Shown: piece after piece, positions 15,201 through 29,800 of the stretch
How the letters are laid out: each line of letters begins with the position of its first letter
Position numbering within the stretch: the stretch's first letter is position 1
Assembly: GCA_964016885.1 (NCBI GenBank)
Contig: OZ024741.1
Coordinates: forward strand, 27,959,456 to 28,023,455
Source: Eledone cirrhosa
Taxonomy: Eukaryota; Mollusca; Cephalopoda; Octopoda; Eledonidae
Direction of reading: 5' to 3'
Length of the DNA stretch: 64,000 nucleotides
Position numbers and translations under genes: made by a program
Notes under the pieces: model-generated
Seen by the model: only the letters and a program-made list of their open reading frames with translations
Told to the model about the DNA's origin: nothing
Databases searched by the model: none

Positions 15201-16497
15201 AAAAAGAAAATTCTGTAAAATTATATTTGATATACAAAAACTCATAATTTTAAATATTTCTTATGAAGAGCACTGTCAATGATTTTCACATTGTTGAAAA
15301 AATCAAGATTTTGGAAAGATTTATATCTGACAGAAAAATTTAGGAATCAATTTCTAATTAAAGTATATATGAAGTTTTGTATTGTATTTGGTTTTGTTGT
15401 TATTTTAGGAAAGTCAAAGAGGTGAGAGTATTGAAAATTGGTCCGTTCCTGCCATGACCTCTACAATTATTGGTAAATGTTGTAGAGAAGAGGTCAGTGA
15501 TATTTTGTTTCAATATTTAACATGTCAATAATAAGGATTTCATAATCATCATCATTGTTGTTTTAACGTCTGCTTTGCTGTTAGCAAGGGTTAGACAGGG
15601 TTACGTAGACCAGGTCAGTACTGAAGCGGAGCCCCTGATCTCATCATCTTATCTTTAGCCTTGGAAAGTCCATTGTTGTACATAGGCCTTCTGCAAGCTG
15701 TGCCATTTTTGTTGATCTTGAGCCATTCCTGTCCAAAATATTTCAATTTTCTCAAGATTATCTCACCATCTGGACTTCTGGTGGCCTCAGTTTCTTGTGT
15801 GACCTCGTGGGATCCAGAAATTGACATGGTGGTCCATCTTTTGTCAGTCATTCTGGCAATGTGTCCCACCCACTTTTTGCTTTGCTAATGATTTCTAGAA
15901 TGTCACAAACTTTTGTTGGATCCATTTTTCTCAATCCTTTCAGGGTTGATAAAATAAAGAGTCAATCAAATACTGGGGTTTAATTAATCAATTTTCACCT
16001 CTCCACGAGTTGTTGGCCTTGTGCCTGAATTAGAAATAATAATATTGTTGTCTTTTCAGGGGGATCTCATTGTGAACCATTTAGCTGCTAAAATAATTGA
16101 GAATGTTACCACAACGTTTGGTCTTCATGCTCAGGTAAGTTTAAACCTGAAAAATACAGGTATGTTAAACTGGGCTAATTTCTGCTTCTGAAGTATCTTT
16201 AAAATAAAAATATATATCATTTATTTTATATATGGAGATTTATTCCACTGATAAGTGAATGCAATATAGAATATTTATGTGGATGTACTCAGTAAATAAG
16301 GTGTATTTTCTATGTATTTATTAATGCTCTAACCACTAAACCATGCACCTTCATTTAACTAGAGGGTCCGTCGAGCTGCCGATTATTGAGTCGGGTAGGA
16401 TCGATACAGATCGAACCTTGAGCTGATCAGTGGCGAAACGCGTGTCACCTATCAATAAATGCAATGAAGGAGTAATCAATCGTCCTTGTTATCCTTT

Positions 16498-16535
<38 letters not shown>

Positions 16536-17828
16536 AAGGACTAGTGTCCGAAACGTTAAGACCCTCTTCCTGCTATATCAAGCGTTAACCTAATATATCC
16601 CTTCCATACACTGTACCAATTGTGTTGTTATTTCTGTTTACCTTTTACATATATATATATATATGTAATGAATGATGATGATGATGATGTAATACAGAAT
16701 ACCCCAGTAATACAGAATACCCCCCCCCCCCCACAGGTACAAGCCGAAGCTGAAGCATATAGACAATATGCGCCCACACCCTCTCACTACAAAGTGGTCG
16801 GCAAAAAAAGCACCCAGCCCACACTGTACAGTGGACGTGTAGGCGCCACGGAAAAAAAGCACCCAGCACTCACTGTAAATGAGGTTGGTGTTAGGAAGGG
16901 CATCCAGCTGTAGAAATCAAGCCAGAATCAGTTCCCGTATGAGCAAGACAAGGTCAGCCGACCGGACACTGCCCACAACAGGACAACCCGTCTAACCCAT
17001 GCTAGCGTGGAAGAACGGACGTAAAACGGTGGTGGTGGTGATGATGATGATGATGATATATATATATATAATAATTGTTTCTACTTTAGGCACAAGGCCA
17101 GCAATTACCCAGTGCATTACTGGTACTTTATTTTATCGACCCCGTAAGGATGAAAGGCAAAGTCAACCTCGGCGGGATTTGAACTCAGATCGTAAAGGGA
17201 CGTAACTATGCTGGAAAGCATGGCGTCCGACCCTCTACCGATACTGATAAATGTGAAGACTAAAATCCAAAGTGAAGGTGCATGGTTTAGTGGTTAGAGC
17301 ACCGGGCTTACAATACTGAGGTTGTGAGTTTGATTCTCAGACCAGGCTTTGAACAAAACACTTTATTTCACATTGCTCCAGCTCACTCAGCCGTAGCAAT
17401 GAGTTTACCCAGCTATGGGTTAAAAACCTGCAATTGGCCAAGTGTAGTGAGTACAGTTACACCTCTGACATGACCAAAACCCAAACAGAAAACAGTGGAG
17501 GTGAATCAGGGAGGGTTCCTCTGGTAGGAGTGAAAAGGCCCTGGATTGAATATGGATTGAATATTAATTGAAGTTTAATTAGTCTCAGTGAGTGGATAAA
17601 ATATATAGATAAAATATCACTCAGAGAAGCAATATTACATTTAAGTGAGAAAAACTCTATTTATGGGAGTATAAGCCAGACAAAAAAATATTTTAGTTAG
17701 TCTCACCAATATAAAGATCTCCTTACCATGTGTAAAAAAATTGGAATTACCAATAATTGAAGAATCCGCAATACTCTTCAGTATGACCAAGAAATTATAC
17801 TTTGAAACGGTATGTATAATTTCTTGGT

Positions 17829-17891
<63 letters not shown>

Positions 17892-20800
17892 AACGAGTAG
17901 GACCCCTATTGAGTACTTTGGTGCATTATGGTCCATCTGGTTCCTTACCACATTTCCTTTGTTATATATATATATATATATTTAGGGATTGTAATGTCCA
18001 GTTACTGTAGATTCATCAGAGTGAGCACTTGATACATAGTTTCCAGTATGTTTATTGGTGTTGTACTAAGCAGAGTGTAATGCTAATAATTATAAAAAAG
18101 ATGAAGTGTTAGATCTTCATTACCATAGCAGAAGTCCGATGAGCTTTTGATTCCAGATCGATACAGATTGAACCTTGAGCTAATCAGTTGTGAAACATGC
18201 ATCACACCTCTTTAAACATAATGAAGATCGAACACTTGGTCCTTTTTATTATCATCAGTATATATATTTATATATATATCATCATCATCATCATCATCAT
18301 CATTTTATGTCCGCTTTTCCCTGTTTGCAAGGGTGGGATGGGTCTTATTCAGCACAGCATCTCTCCACTTGTCACGGTCCCTTGTCATCTCCACCGTGAG
18401 CTTCAGCGATCTGAGGTCTGTTTTCACCACCCCCGCCCATGTTTTTCGTGGTCTACCTCTACCATGTCTTCCTTCAACTGGCATTTCCTATATATATGTG
18501 TGTGTGTGTGTGTATGAGGTGCTTTTTGATGTTTGTTTTTTAATTTCATATCAAATATCTAGATTTTTAAATGGAATTTGTGTTTATCTTTTTCAGAAAT
18601 TTGTCTCAAATGAGATTGGCCAATCACTTTGGTATCTTTACAAGCAAACAGCCATAGATTCCTTACAGATTACAGTCATATTGGTAAATATGGGGGAATT
18701 GTTTATGAAACTGAAGGGAAAGCAATATGCTTCATGTGTGAGAAGTGACATAAGTCATGTGAGCAAGACATGGGTGATGAACATGAAACAACAGAGAAGG
18801 CTGAGAAGAATGGTCCACTGGATGAGTGCAATCAGGGTTGGATTTAGACCATTGGGGACCCAGGGCACTTTAGGTTTTGGGGCCCCTCTTACACAAAAAA
18901 TTATTATACACAGCAACCCCCCAATTTTACATATCAAAGCTAGCTTGGTGCAAGTAATTGGAATTGAAAAGTTATACAGGCATTAAATAAAAAAATTCTA
19001 ACCTAAAACCAAAAAGCCCAGCCGAGAGCACAAATAAATTGCTATGGTTGTCACTGATGGGGCTTTCCACTGCAGGGTGCCCAGGGCAATTGTCCCCTTT
19101 GCTTCCTATTAAATCTTGCCCTGAGAACACAAACAATGAATTATATTCGATAATGGGAATAGAACCAGTGATGAATATTGTGAAGAGAAATAGAATGAGT
19201 TGGTTGATCCTTGTGTTGAGGTAGGATGAAAGTGGTTGTGTGAGAGGAGTCATGGGAACGAATGTGGAAGGAAGTAGTGAAAGGGGAAGACCAAGAAAGA
19301 TATGGCTAAAGATAATGGAGGAAGAAATGAAAGTCAGAGGGTAGGTGATGGGGAATGCAGATGACAGGGCAAAGTGGAAGAGCTTGTTATGGAGCCCTGA
19401 AAGGCTAACGCTTATTTAAGCAACCTCGGGGTTTTGGGTTCAGTTCTGTTATACAGTCTTGGGCAAGTGTCTTTTCTTATTGCCACAGGTTGACCAAGTG
19501 GAATTTGGTTGATGGAAACTACAGAAGTCTGTTGTGTGCGTGTGTGTATGTGTGTGTGTATATTTGTGTGTTTGTGTGTGTTTATTTGTGTGTGTGTATT
19601 TATGTGTGTGCATGTGTATTTGTGTTAGTGTGTGTGTGTGTGGGTGTGTGTGTGTATGTATGAGTGAGTGTGTGTCAGTGTCAATTTTTACATTTGTGTC
19701 ATCACATAGCAGTTTGATGAAATAATTGTTCAGATTGATATGGTCAACTAAATGAAGGCAGTACTCCAGCATGGCCAGAGTCTAGTGACTGAAACCAGTA
19801 AAATAATAAATGTATGTGGCTCCATTATGAGAAAGAATTTCTGTAATTTAGAAAAAATAAAGTAAATACGCAAACACTCAGGCACACACCAAACAGAATA
19901 CACACACACCAAACAGAATACACACACACACACACACCAAACAGAATACACACACACACCAAACAGAATACACACACACACATATACCAAACAGAATGCA
20001 CACACACACCAAACAATACACACACACACACACACACACCAAACAGAATACACACACACACACCAAACAGAATACACACACACACACACCAAACAATACA
20101 GACACACACACCAAACAGAATACACACAAACACACCAAACAGAATACACACACACACACACACACCAAACAATACACACACACATCAAACAGAATACACA
20201 CACACACATAAGCACACACCAAACAGAATACACACACACACACCAAACAGAATACACACACCAAACAGAATACACACACACACACCAAAAGAATACACAC
20301 ACACACACCAAACAGAATACACACACAAGCACACACCAAACAGAATACACACACACACAGAACAGAATACACACACACACACCAAACAGAACACACACAC
20401 ACGCACACACACCAAACAATAGACACACACACACACACACACACATGTGCAAACAGAGACAAAAAAACAAAAACAATAGAAACACAACTGGAGGAAATAC
20501 ACCGATAATCATGGAAGATGTCACAGAAATGTGTGACGAAAGAACTTTAATAAATTATATTTATATTTATATTTTGAACTGTTGGGCAATCAATGATAAA
20601 CAATGATTGCTATCTAAATTATTTATAAAAATATAAAAATATACTGAAGTGAAAACCAAACAGTGAGTGTGTTTTATTATTATTTTTATGAAGGGCGGTG
20701 GATTGGCAGTATCGGTGGAGGGTCGGACGCCATGCTTTCCAGCATAGTTTCGTCCCTTTACGATCTGAGTTCATAAAAATAATAATTGTTTCTACTTTAG

Positions 20801-23800
20801 GCACAAGGCCAGCAATTAAATCCCGCCGAGGTTAACTTTGCCTTTCATCCTTACGGAGTCGATAAAATAAAGTACCAGTAATGCACTGGGTAATTGCTGG
20901 CCTTGTGCCTAAAGTAGAAACAATTATTATTTTTATGAATATTAAGACATGACCCTCCCAAAATATAAAAATATATACAATTTCATAATTATGACATTTT
21001 TGAATTTTTTTTTCTGTATATTCTTCTTAATTTAGGCATTGTGTCGAATAACCAGATTATCTGTGAGTGTGTTCCAGAATGTTCTTGATTCTGTTGGTGT
21101 GGCCAGTATGGTGGATACCTTTTCAATTGGCATCAGTCGTATACAACAGGCAACAATCACAATGTTTGGTGCACTCCTCAGTGCAGGTTATTGTGTTCCT
21201 CGTCTACTTCAAGATAAGGTATCTCTATACTCTTGGGTCTCGAATAATTGTAAAGCCCACACTCCACTCCTACCCTTATTCCACCCCACTCCTACCCTTA
21301 TTCCACCCCACTCCTACCCTTATTCCACCCCAGCCCTCACTCTAAACCCCCCCTCCCACCTAATAAATTTTGCTAATTTATCTCCGACGAAATTTTATTC
21401 TAAGTGGTAACATTCCTGCAACAATTAATTTTCTTTCATCATCATCATCATTTCATTTTTCGTCCGCTTTTTCCCTGCTTGCAAGGGTGGGACGGGAACT
21501 GATTCTGGCTTGATTTCTATGCTGGATGCCCTTCCTAACACCAACCTCATTTCCAGTGAGTGCTGGGTGCTTTTTGCCGTGGCACCTCCACGACCACTTG
21601 GCAGTGGAATGATAGGGACCCCAGTCCCTATCATCTCATTTCTACAGCTGAGTAAACTGGAGCAATGTGAAATAAAGTGTCTTGCTCAAGGAAACAACAC
21701 ATCACCCGGTCTGAGAATTGAACTCACAACCTTTTGATTGCAAGGCCAATGCTCTAACCACGTGCCTCCACCTTCTTTATACATTAAAAAACATTATACA
21801 TAAAAAAGTACATCACTAGAAATCTCATAGATTATATAATAAATAGGATGGGTTGGGGGTCTCAATATGTAAACTAAGCAACTAATTCTGGTTTTTAAAA
21901 AAATAAACAGACAACCTAGAAATATTACTCCCCCCACTCTCCCCCCTATTATTAGTGACCTAAGAGGACATTTTATACTATATTTGCTCTCTTTTTACTC
22001 TCCTTTACTCCCCATATTGACGTTGGCTCAATGAATTCTTTCCATCCAGATTTTAAGGGATTTTTCAGGTGGTCACAAGGCAAAGTCATTAAGTCATCAT
22101 ATTAAATGACTAGCTATTCCAGCTTGCTGCACTCTGAGTTCAAATCTTGCTGAGGTCAACTTTTCCTTTCATCCTTTCAGTGTTGATAAATAAAGTACCA
22201 GCCCACTGATGGAATTATTAATAAGCCAGTACCTGATCCGGCTCTGTATACAAACCTTGTCCCATTCTGCCAAGTGTTACAACTGACAGGCAGGATCAGC
22301 AATGGAAAAACCAATGAAAACATTGTTTCCTTGGTCCAATATGACAATTGGCTCCTTTTCGTATTTTCATTGGTTTTGATGATGAGTGTTCTATCATTAT
22401 CATTATCATCACCATATAATGTCCATTTTTCCACACTAGCATGGGCTAGACGAATTGTCCCACTGTGAGTCAAGTCAGATTAGTGATCATGTCTTGCTCA
22501 TATAGAACTGTTTTTGGTTTGGTTTCTACAGTTGGATATATATGTATATATATACATAGAGCTGAGTTGTGTGTTAAGGATGGATAAAAGTGACTGGGTG
22601 AGAAGAGGGATAGAAATGAATGTGGAAGGAAGTAGAGAAAAGGGAAGACCTAGCAAGACATGGCTAAAGATAATGGAGGAGAAAATGAAAGCCAAAGTTT
22701 TAGTGAGGGGTGATATAGTGGATAAGGCAAAACATAAAAGCTTACCATGGGCCCCTGCAAGGCTAAGCCTTACTTTAGCAAGGAAAAATGGCCATAAAAC
22801 GTTTGTTATGAATTTTTCGTTTTATTTTCGGAAGAAAATGTTTGTAATTTTATAACTTTTTTTTTCCAGTTATTTTTGAATCAAGTGATTCACTTACTTG
22901 ATCATCCATCTGACATCATCAGAGCTAAAGCATTCTTTGTTATTCACCTCCTGATCAAACACAGTCCCAACATCTTGTTAACTTGTTGTAAATCAAAGTA
23001 AGATTTCTTCTTTATTCTGCATCATCATTGAATTGAGTTTACTCAGATTTCAGTAGATGAAGTCACAGCAGAACACACTTCTAATTTGACAGCTGATGTC
23101 GAACACATTTCTAGTTTGACAACTGATGTAGAACATAGTTCTAGTTTGACAGCTGATGTCGAACACATTTCTAGGTTGACAGCTAATGTAGAACACACTT
23201 CTAGTTTGACAACTGATGTAGAACAACTTCTAGTTTGACAACTGATGTAGAACACACTTCTAATTTGACAGCTGATGTCGAACACATTTCTAGGTTGACT
23301 GCTGATGTAGAACATAGTTCTAGTTTGACAGCTCATGTAGAACACACTTCTAGTTTGACAGCTAATGTAGAACACACTTCTAGTTTGACAACTGATGTAG
23401 AACACACTTCTAGTTTGACAACTGATGTAGAACACACTTCTAGGTTGACAACTGATGTATAGAACACACTTCTAGTTTGACAGCTGATGTAGAACACACT
23501 TCTAGTTTGACAGCTGATGTATAGAACACACTTCTAGGTTGACAGCTGATGTAGAACACACTTCTAGTTTGACAGCTGATGTAGAACACACTTCTAGTTT
23601 GACAACTGATGTAGAACACACTTCTAGTTTGACAACTGATGTAGAACACACTTCTAGGTTGACAACTGATGTATAGAACACACTTCTAGTTTGACAGCTG
23701 ATGTAGAACACACTTCTAGTTTGACAGCTGATGTATAGAACACACTTCTAGGTTGACGGCTGATGTAGAACACACTTCTAGTTTGACAGCTGATGTAGAA

Positions 23801-26800
23801 CACACTTCTAGTTTGACAACTGATGTAGAACACACTTCTAGTTTGACAGCTGATGTAGAACACACTTCTAGGTTGACAGCTGATGTAGAACACACTTCTA
23901 GTTTGACAGCTGATGTAGAACACACTTCTAGTTTGACAGCTGATGTAGAACACACTTCTAGTTTGACAGCTGATGTATAGAACACACTTCTAGTTTGACA
24001 ACTGATGTAGAACACACTTCTAGGTTGACAACTGATGTAGAACACACTTCTAGTTTGACAAGTGATGTAGAACAGTTCTAGTTGGACAACTGATGTAGAA
24101 CACACTTCTAGTTTGACAACTGATGTAGAACACACTTCTAGGTTGACAGCTGATGTAGAACACACTTCTAGTTTGACAGCTGATGTAGAACACACTTCTA
24201 GTTTGACAGCTGAAGTAGAACACACTTCTAGTTTGACAGCTGATGTAGAACACACTTCTAGTTTGACAGCTGATGTAGAACACACTTCTAGTTTGACAAC
24301 TGATGTAGAACACACTTCTAGGTTGACAGCTGATGTAGAACACACTTCTAGTTTGACAGCTGATGTAGAACACACTTCTAGTTTGACAGCTGATGTTACA
24401 CTTCTAGTTTGACAGCGGATGTAGAACCCACTTCTAGTTTGACAACCGATGTAGAACACATTTCTAGTTTGACAGCTGATGTAGAACACACTTTTAGTTT
24501 GACAGCTGATGTAGAACACACTTCTAGTTTGACAGCTGATGTAGAACACACTTCTAGTTTGACAGCTGATGTAGAACACACTTCTAGTTTGACAGCTGAT
24601 GTAGAACACACTTCTAGTTTGACAAGTGATGTAGAACAGTTCTAGTTGGACAACTGATGTAGAACACACTTCTAGTTTGACAGCTGATGTAGAACACACT
24701 TCTAGGTTGACAGCTCATGTAGAACACACTTCTAGGTTGACAGCTGATGTAGAACACACTTCTAGGTTGACAACTGATGTAGAACACACTTCTAGTTTGA
24801 CAACTGATGTAGAACACACTTCTAGGTTGACAGCTAATGTAGAACACACTTCTAGTTTGACAACTGATGTAGAACACACTTCTAGGTTGACAGCTCATGT
24901 AGAACACACTTCTAGGTTGACAGCTGATGTAGAACACACTTCTAGTTTGACAACTGATGTAGAACACACTTCTAGGTTGACAGCTGATGTAGAACACACT
25001 TCTAGTTTGACAACTGATGTAGAACACACTTCTAGTTTGACAACTGATGTAGAACACACTTCTAGGTTGACAGCTGATGTAGAACACACTTCTAGTTTGA
25101 CAGCTGATGTAGAACACACTTCTAGTTTGACAGCTGATGTTACACTTCTAGTTTGACAGCGGATGTAGAACACACTTCTAGTTTGACAGCTGATGTAGAA
25201 CACACTTCTAGTTTGACAGCTGATGTAGAACACACTTCTAGTTTGACAACTGATGTAGAACACACTTCTAGTTTGACAGCTGATGTAGAACACACTTCTA
25301 GTTTGACAGCTGATGTAGAACACACTTCTAGTTTGACAGCTGAAGTAGAACACACTTCTAGTTTGACAGCTGATGTTACACTTCTAGTTTGACAGCTGAT
25401 GTAGAACACACTTCTAGTTTGACAGCTGATGTAGAACACACTTCTAGTTTGACAACTGATGTAGAACACACTTCTAGTTTGACAGCTGATGTAGAACACA
25501 CTTCTAGTTTGACAGCTGATGTAGAACACACTTCTAGTTTGACAGCTGAAGTAGAACACACTTCTAGTTTGACAGCTGATGTTACACTTCTAGTTTGACA
25601 GCTGATGTAGAACACACTTCTAGTTTGACAGCTGATGTAGAACACACTTCTAGTTTGACAACTGATGTAGAACACACTTCTAGTTTGACAGCTGATGTAG
25701 AACACACTTCTAGTTTGACAGCTGATGTAGAACACACTTCTAGTTTGACAACTGATGTAGAACACACTTCTAGTTTGACAACTGATGTAGAACACACTTC
25801 TTGTTTGACAGCTGATGTAGAACACACTTCTAGTTTGACAACTGATGTAGAACACACTTCTAGTTTGACAGCTGATGTAGAACACACTTCTAGTTTGACA
25901 ACTGATGATGTAGCAGGAATGACTTTATCTGCGCCTTTCAAAACTTAGTGTGTTGGTGTACTGCACAATGTAATTAGGTTCTGTGACCTGTATCTCCCTT
26001 CAATATCTGGCCTTGCACTGTTAGCATACCTTTCATCCATCATCTCCAGCAGCACCCTTATCAGTGAGGTTCTCTCCAAGACCTATGAACTCGGGTCTAC
26101 TCTGGTTGTTTGGGTTGGTGATGGTCTCTCTGTCCACTGGTATACATGTTACCAACACTACTGTCATTAAATACAGTTCAAGCTGTATGTGAATTCAGTC
26201 TTCCATAGATCAACATCTGGGCTGCCTATGCTGTACCTCAGCTAAACTGTGGCACATGACACAATTCAGTGTCCTCTTCATCAGCTTGTGCTCTTATTGA
26301 TGAAGAGTGCACCTTCATCAGTGTGGCTTTGCACCTTGGCCTCCATGTGTGTCAGCCACACAATCTATCTAACCCATGCAAGCATGGAAAAGAGATGTTA
26401 AATGGTGATGATGATGATGATGATAATGAAATAGCTTTGCATATATTTTTGTCATTGACTTGTGTTCATATATATTGAATTGTTGTCAATATCTTCTTTT
26501 GTTTATTTTAGGTTAATGATCTATATAGAAAGAGACAATCACCAAGGAACTGTGGTAGATGGAAAGATTTGTCCCAGCTCTGACTATCTTACATCATGTA
26601 TGACAAAACTCTACGACATCATAGTTGACTCAGTGCCCTGTATCATAAGTATGTTGACTACTATTATTATTACCCCCCCCCCCCCTCATCATCATCATCA
26701 TCATCATCATCCACCACCGCCTCTCAACTCTTTGTTTGGAATGTTTTCTATATTTTGTTATTACTTGTTTCCTTTATGTCTTACAGAGGAAATTCTAGAT

Positions 26801-29800
26801 GCCCTTGATCCCATTAGCAAACGACAACACATATCAAATGCTCTTTTAATAAAGCAGCTCCGTTTAGCTTTACCTCAGGCTGATGTCATTCCAAACTTAA
26901 TCTGCAGTAATGTAAGTCAAATTTACACCTAACATTCATTTCTCAGTCTTTTGCTTTTGCAAAATATCTTCATTTTTAAACACTTTCATCACCATATTTC
27001 TTATGAAAGATATTAATTATCTATGATTTTCAAATAATTTTCAAAATATAGAATTTGGAGGGATTTAGTAATATAACTTTTTCATTATTAAGTTGATGTT
27101 TGGAGCATAACTTACCAAAAGCTCTTATATAAAATTATTATGGAAGGTTTTTAGATAAAAATAAACAACTTAGTAATGTAGAACCAGGGATGGTTTCAAG
27201 CAGTTTGGTATCAAAAGCCACTGTTGGTTATGTTTTTAGTGTTATGGCTATGGCTCAAGAAATGAAGAGGGAATGAGGCTTCTGGAATTCTGTGAGGCAA
27301 ATGGTTTAGCTATTTGCATCACTAACTTCAGGAAACTGCTCAGCCACCCGATCATCTACCAGTCAGGTGGTCTCATGAGCCAGATTAACTTCATACTTGT
27401 TAGAAAATAAGATAGACAGAAGGTAGAAATATGAAGACCTTCCCTGGAGAAGAATGCACTGTCCAACATAGGTTAGTTATTAGTGACATCAGAATAAGCT
27501 CAATGCAGAAGAGGAAACAGGATAACCTAGAGGAGGAGAGTTTGGAGTCTAAAGGACTTTTCTGTTAAGTATAGGTTCAGGAAAGTTTTATGTGAGGCAT
27601 ATGATGAGAAGGAAGATGAGATAGACACATGATATAGAACTTCTTACATGATAACCTACGACAGACTACTGAACAGATTTGTGACTGGAGAAAAGCATCA
27701 ACTATACAGAGGGTGATCTGGTGCTGGAACAGCAGAGTAGTGTATTTATCTTAACTTTCATGTAAGAATTTTTTAAAGTTATGTCTTGAACACCAACTTA
27801 ATAATTAGATAGTTATATTACTAAATCCCTCTAAATTCTTGGTTATTTTAACAATTGTCTTTCATTAGAAATATATTAATGAAATGGTTAAAACTTTCCA
27901 AGGTTTGTAGATTCAAAAATGTTACACTACCCTAAAGATTGTTTGCAATGATAACTGTAATTCTAGATTGAATATATGCTAGTTCTTTCAGAGATAAGTT
28001 GTGATAATTCTTCTAAGTTCTTTCTTGCAGATCTTTCGAAGTAGGATTGTCAATGATAACTTCTGTCGTAATGTTGGGAATCTGTTAATACATGTGAAGG
28101 ATATTGAAATATATGGAACCAATATTGATGCTGTCGTTGGTAAGACAAATTGTTTTTTGTTTCCTTTTGTAATCAGTAGATTCTCCAATTAGTCCTTTTG
28201 TTATCAAATTTCTAATGAAAGACACTGCCTATGATTTTCTATTAATTTTGAAAATAATCAAGAATTTGGAAGAATTTAGTAATATAACTAACTTTTTCAT
28301 TATTAAGTTGGTGTTTGGAACATAACAAAAGTCCTCATATAAAATTATGATGGAAGGTTTTTAAATAAATATAAATGTCAATGTGCGTGAACGACCAAGC
28401 ATAGATGAGTTGAGAGAGAAACTGTGTATAAGAGGAATAAGTTGTGGTGTGCAGGAGAGAAGACTGAGATGGTATGGACATGTGATGCGCATGGAGGATG
28501 ACCGCTGGGTAAAGAAGTGCCAAGAAATCCCAGTAGAAGGAAGATGCAGTAGAGGAAGACCATGAAAAACATGGGCAGAGATGGTGAGAGCAGACCTCAG
28601 ATCGTTGAAGCTCACGGAGGAGATCACGAAGGACCGTGACAAGTGGAGAGATGCTGTGCTGAATAGGACCCATCCCACCCTTGCAAGCAGGGAAAAGCGG
28701 ACGTAAAATGATGATGATGAAGATCTGAAGGCAGTATCTGGTTTAGAATAGGTACACTATATCCCTGAGTGTTTATAGGTTGGTATCAAGAAGGGTATCT
28801 GGCTGTAAAACATTGCCTAAGAAAGTCCTGTCCACCATATACCAGCATGGAAAAGTTAATATAAGAATGATGATGATAAAAAGTTTAAAGCTTTCATTAC
28901 CATATTTCTAATGAAAGATACTGTCTATGATTTTGTATTAATTTTGAAAATAATCAAGAATTTTCTCATTTTTAAATTAGTGTTTGGAACATAACTTAAC
29001 AAAATTATGATGGAAGAATTAAATCTAAATATGAACACTTAAAAATAAACAGCTTTGTATCATAAAACCATCAGTGGTTTGTTATCAAAAGGGCTGTCAG
29101 TCTTCTTAAGACTAAAATAATTGTTTCTACTTTCGGCACAAGGCCAGCAATTACCCAGTGCATTACTGGTACTTTATTTTATTGACCCCATAAGGATGTA
29201 AGGCAAAGTTAACATTGGTGGAATTTGAACCCAGAACGTAAAGGGCCATAACTCTATGCTGCAAAGCATGGTGTCTGATGCTCTACCAATACTGCCAATC
29301 TTAAGACTAAAATAATGTTTAACATATATATATGTATATCATCATCATCATCATTATTTACTGTCCATTTTTCCATGCTGGCAAGGGTTGGGCATATACA
29401 TGTATTGGAATACAGTAATATTGGAATACTGTAATACTGGAATACTGTAATATTGGAATACTGTAATATTGGAATATTGTATTATTAGAATACTGTAATA
29501 TTGGAATACTGGAATACTGTAATATTGGAATATTGGAATACTGTAATATTGTAATATTGGAATATTAAAATACTGTAATATTGTAATATTGGAATATTAA
29601 AATACTGTAATATTGGAATACTGGAATACTGTAATATTGTAATATTGGAATACTGGAATATTGAAATACTGTAATATTGGAATACTGGAATATTGGAATA
29701 TTGGAATATTGGAATTCTGGAATATTGGAATATTAAAATACTATAATACTGGAATATCGGAATATTGTAATATTGGAATACTGGAATATTGGAATACTGT

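Noticed and set aside
19748..20524. 258-codon Cys/Val-rich minus-strand ORF that looks like a secreted repeat protein
   Set aside because: CA-rich minisatellite; three frames are open over the same region.
23716..25156. Long 10-residue-repeat ORFs on both strands
   Set aside because: Produced by the 30-bp satellite; unit variants and shortened units shift frame without any sign of coding constraint.
23057..25912. Possible CRISPR-like array
   Set aside because: Units are contiguous with no spacers, and the window is animal DNA.
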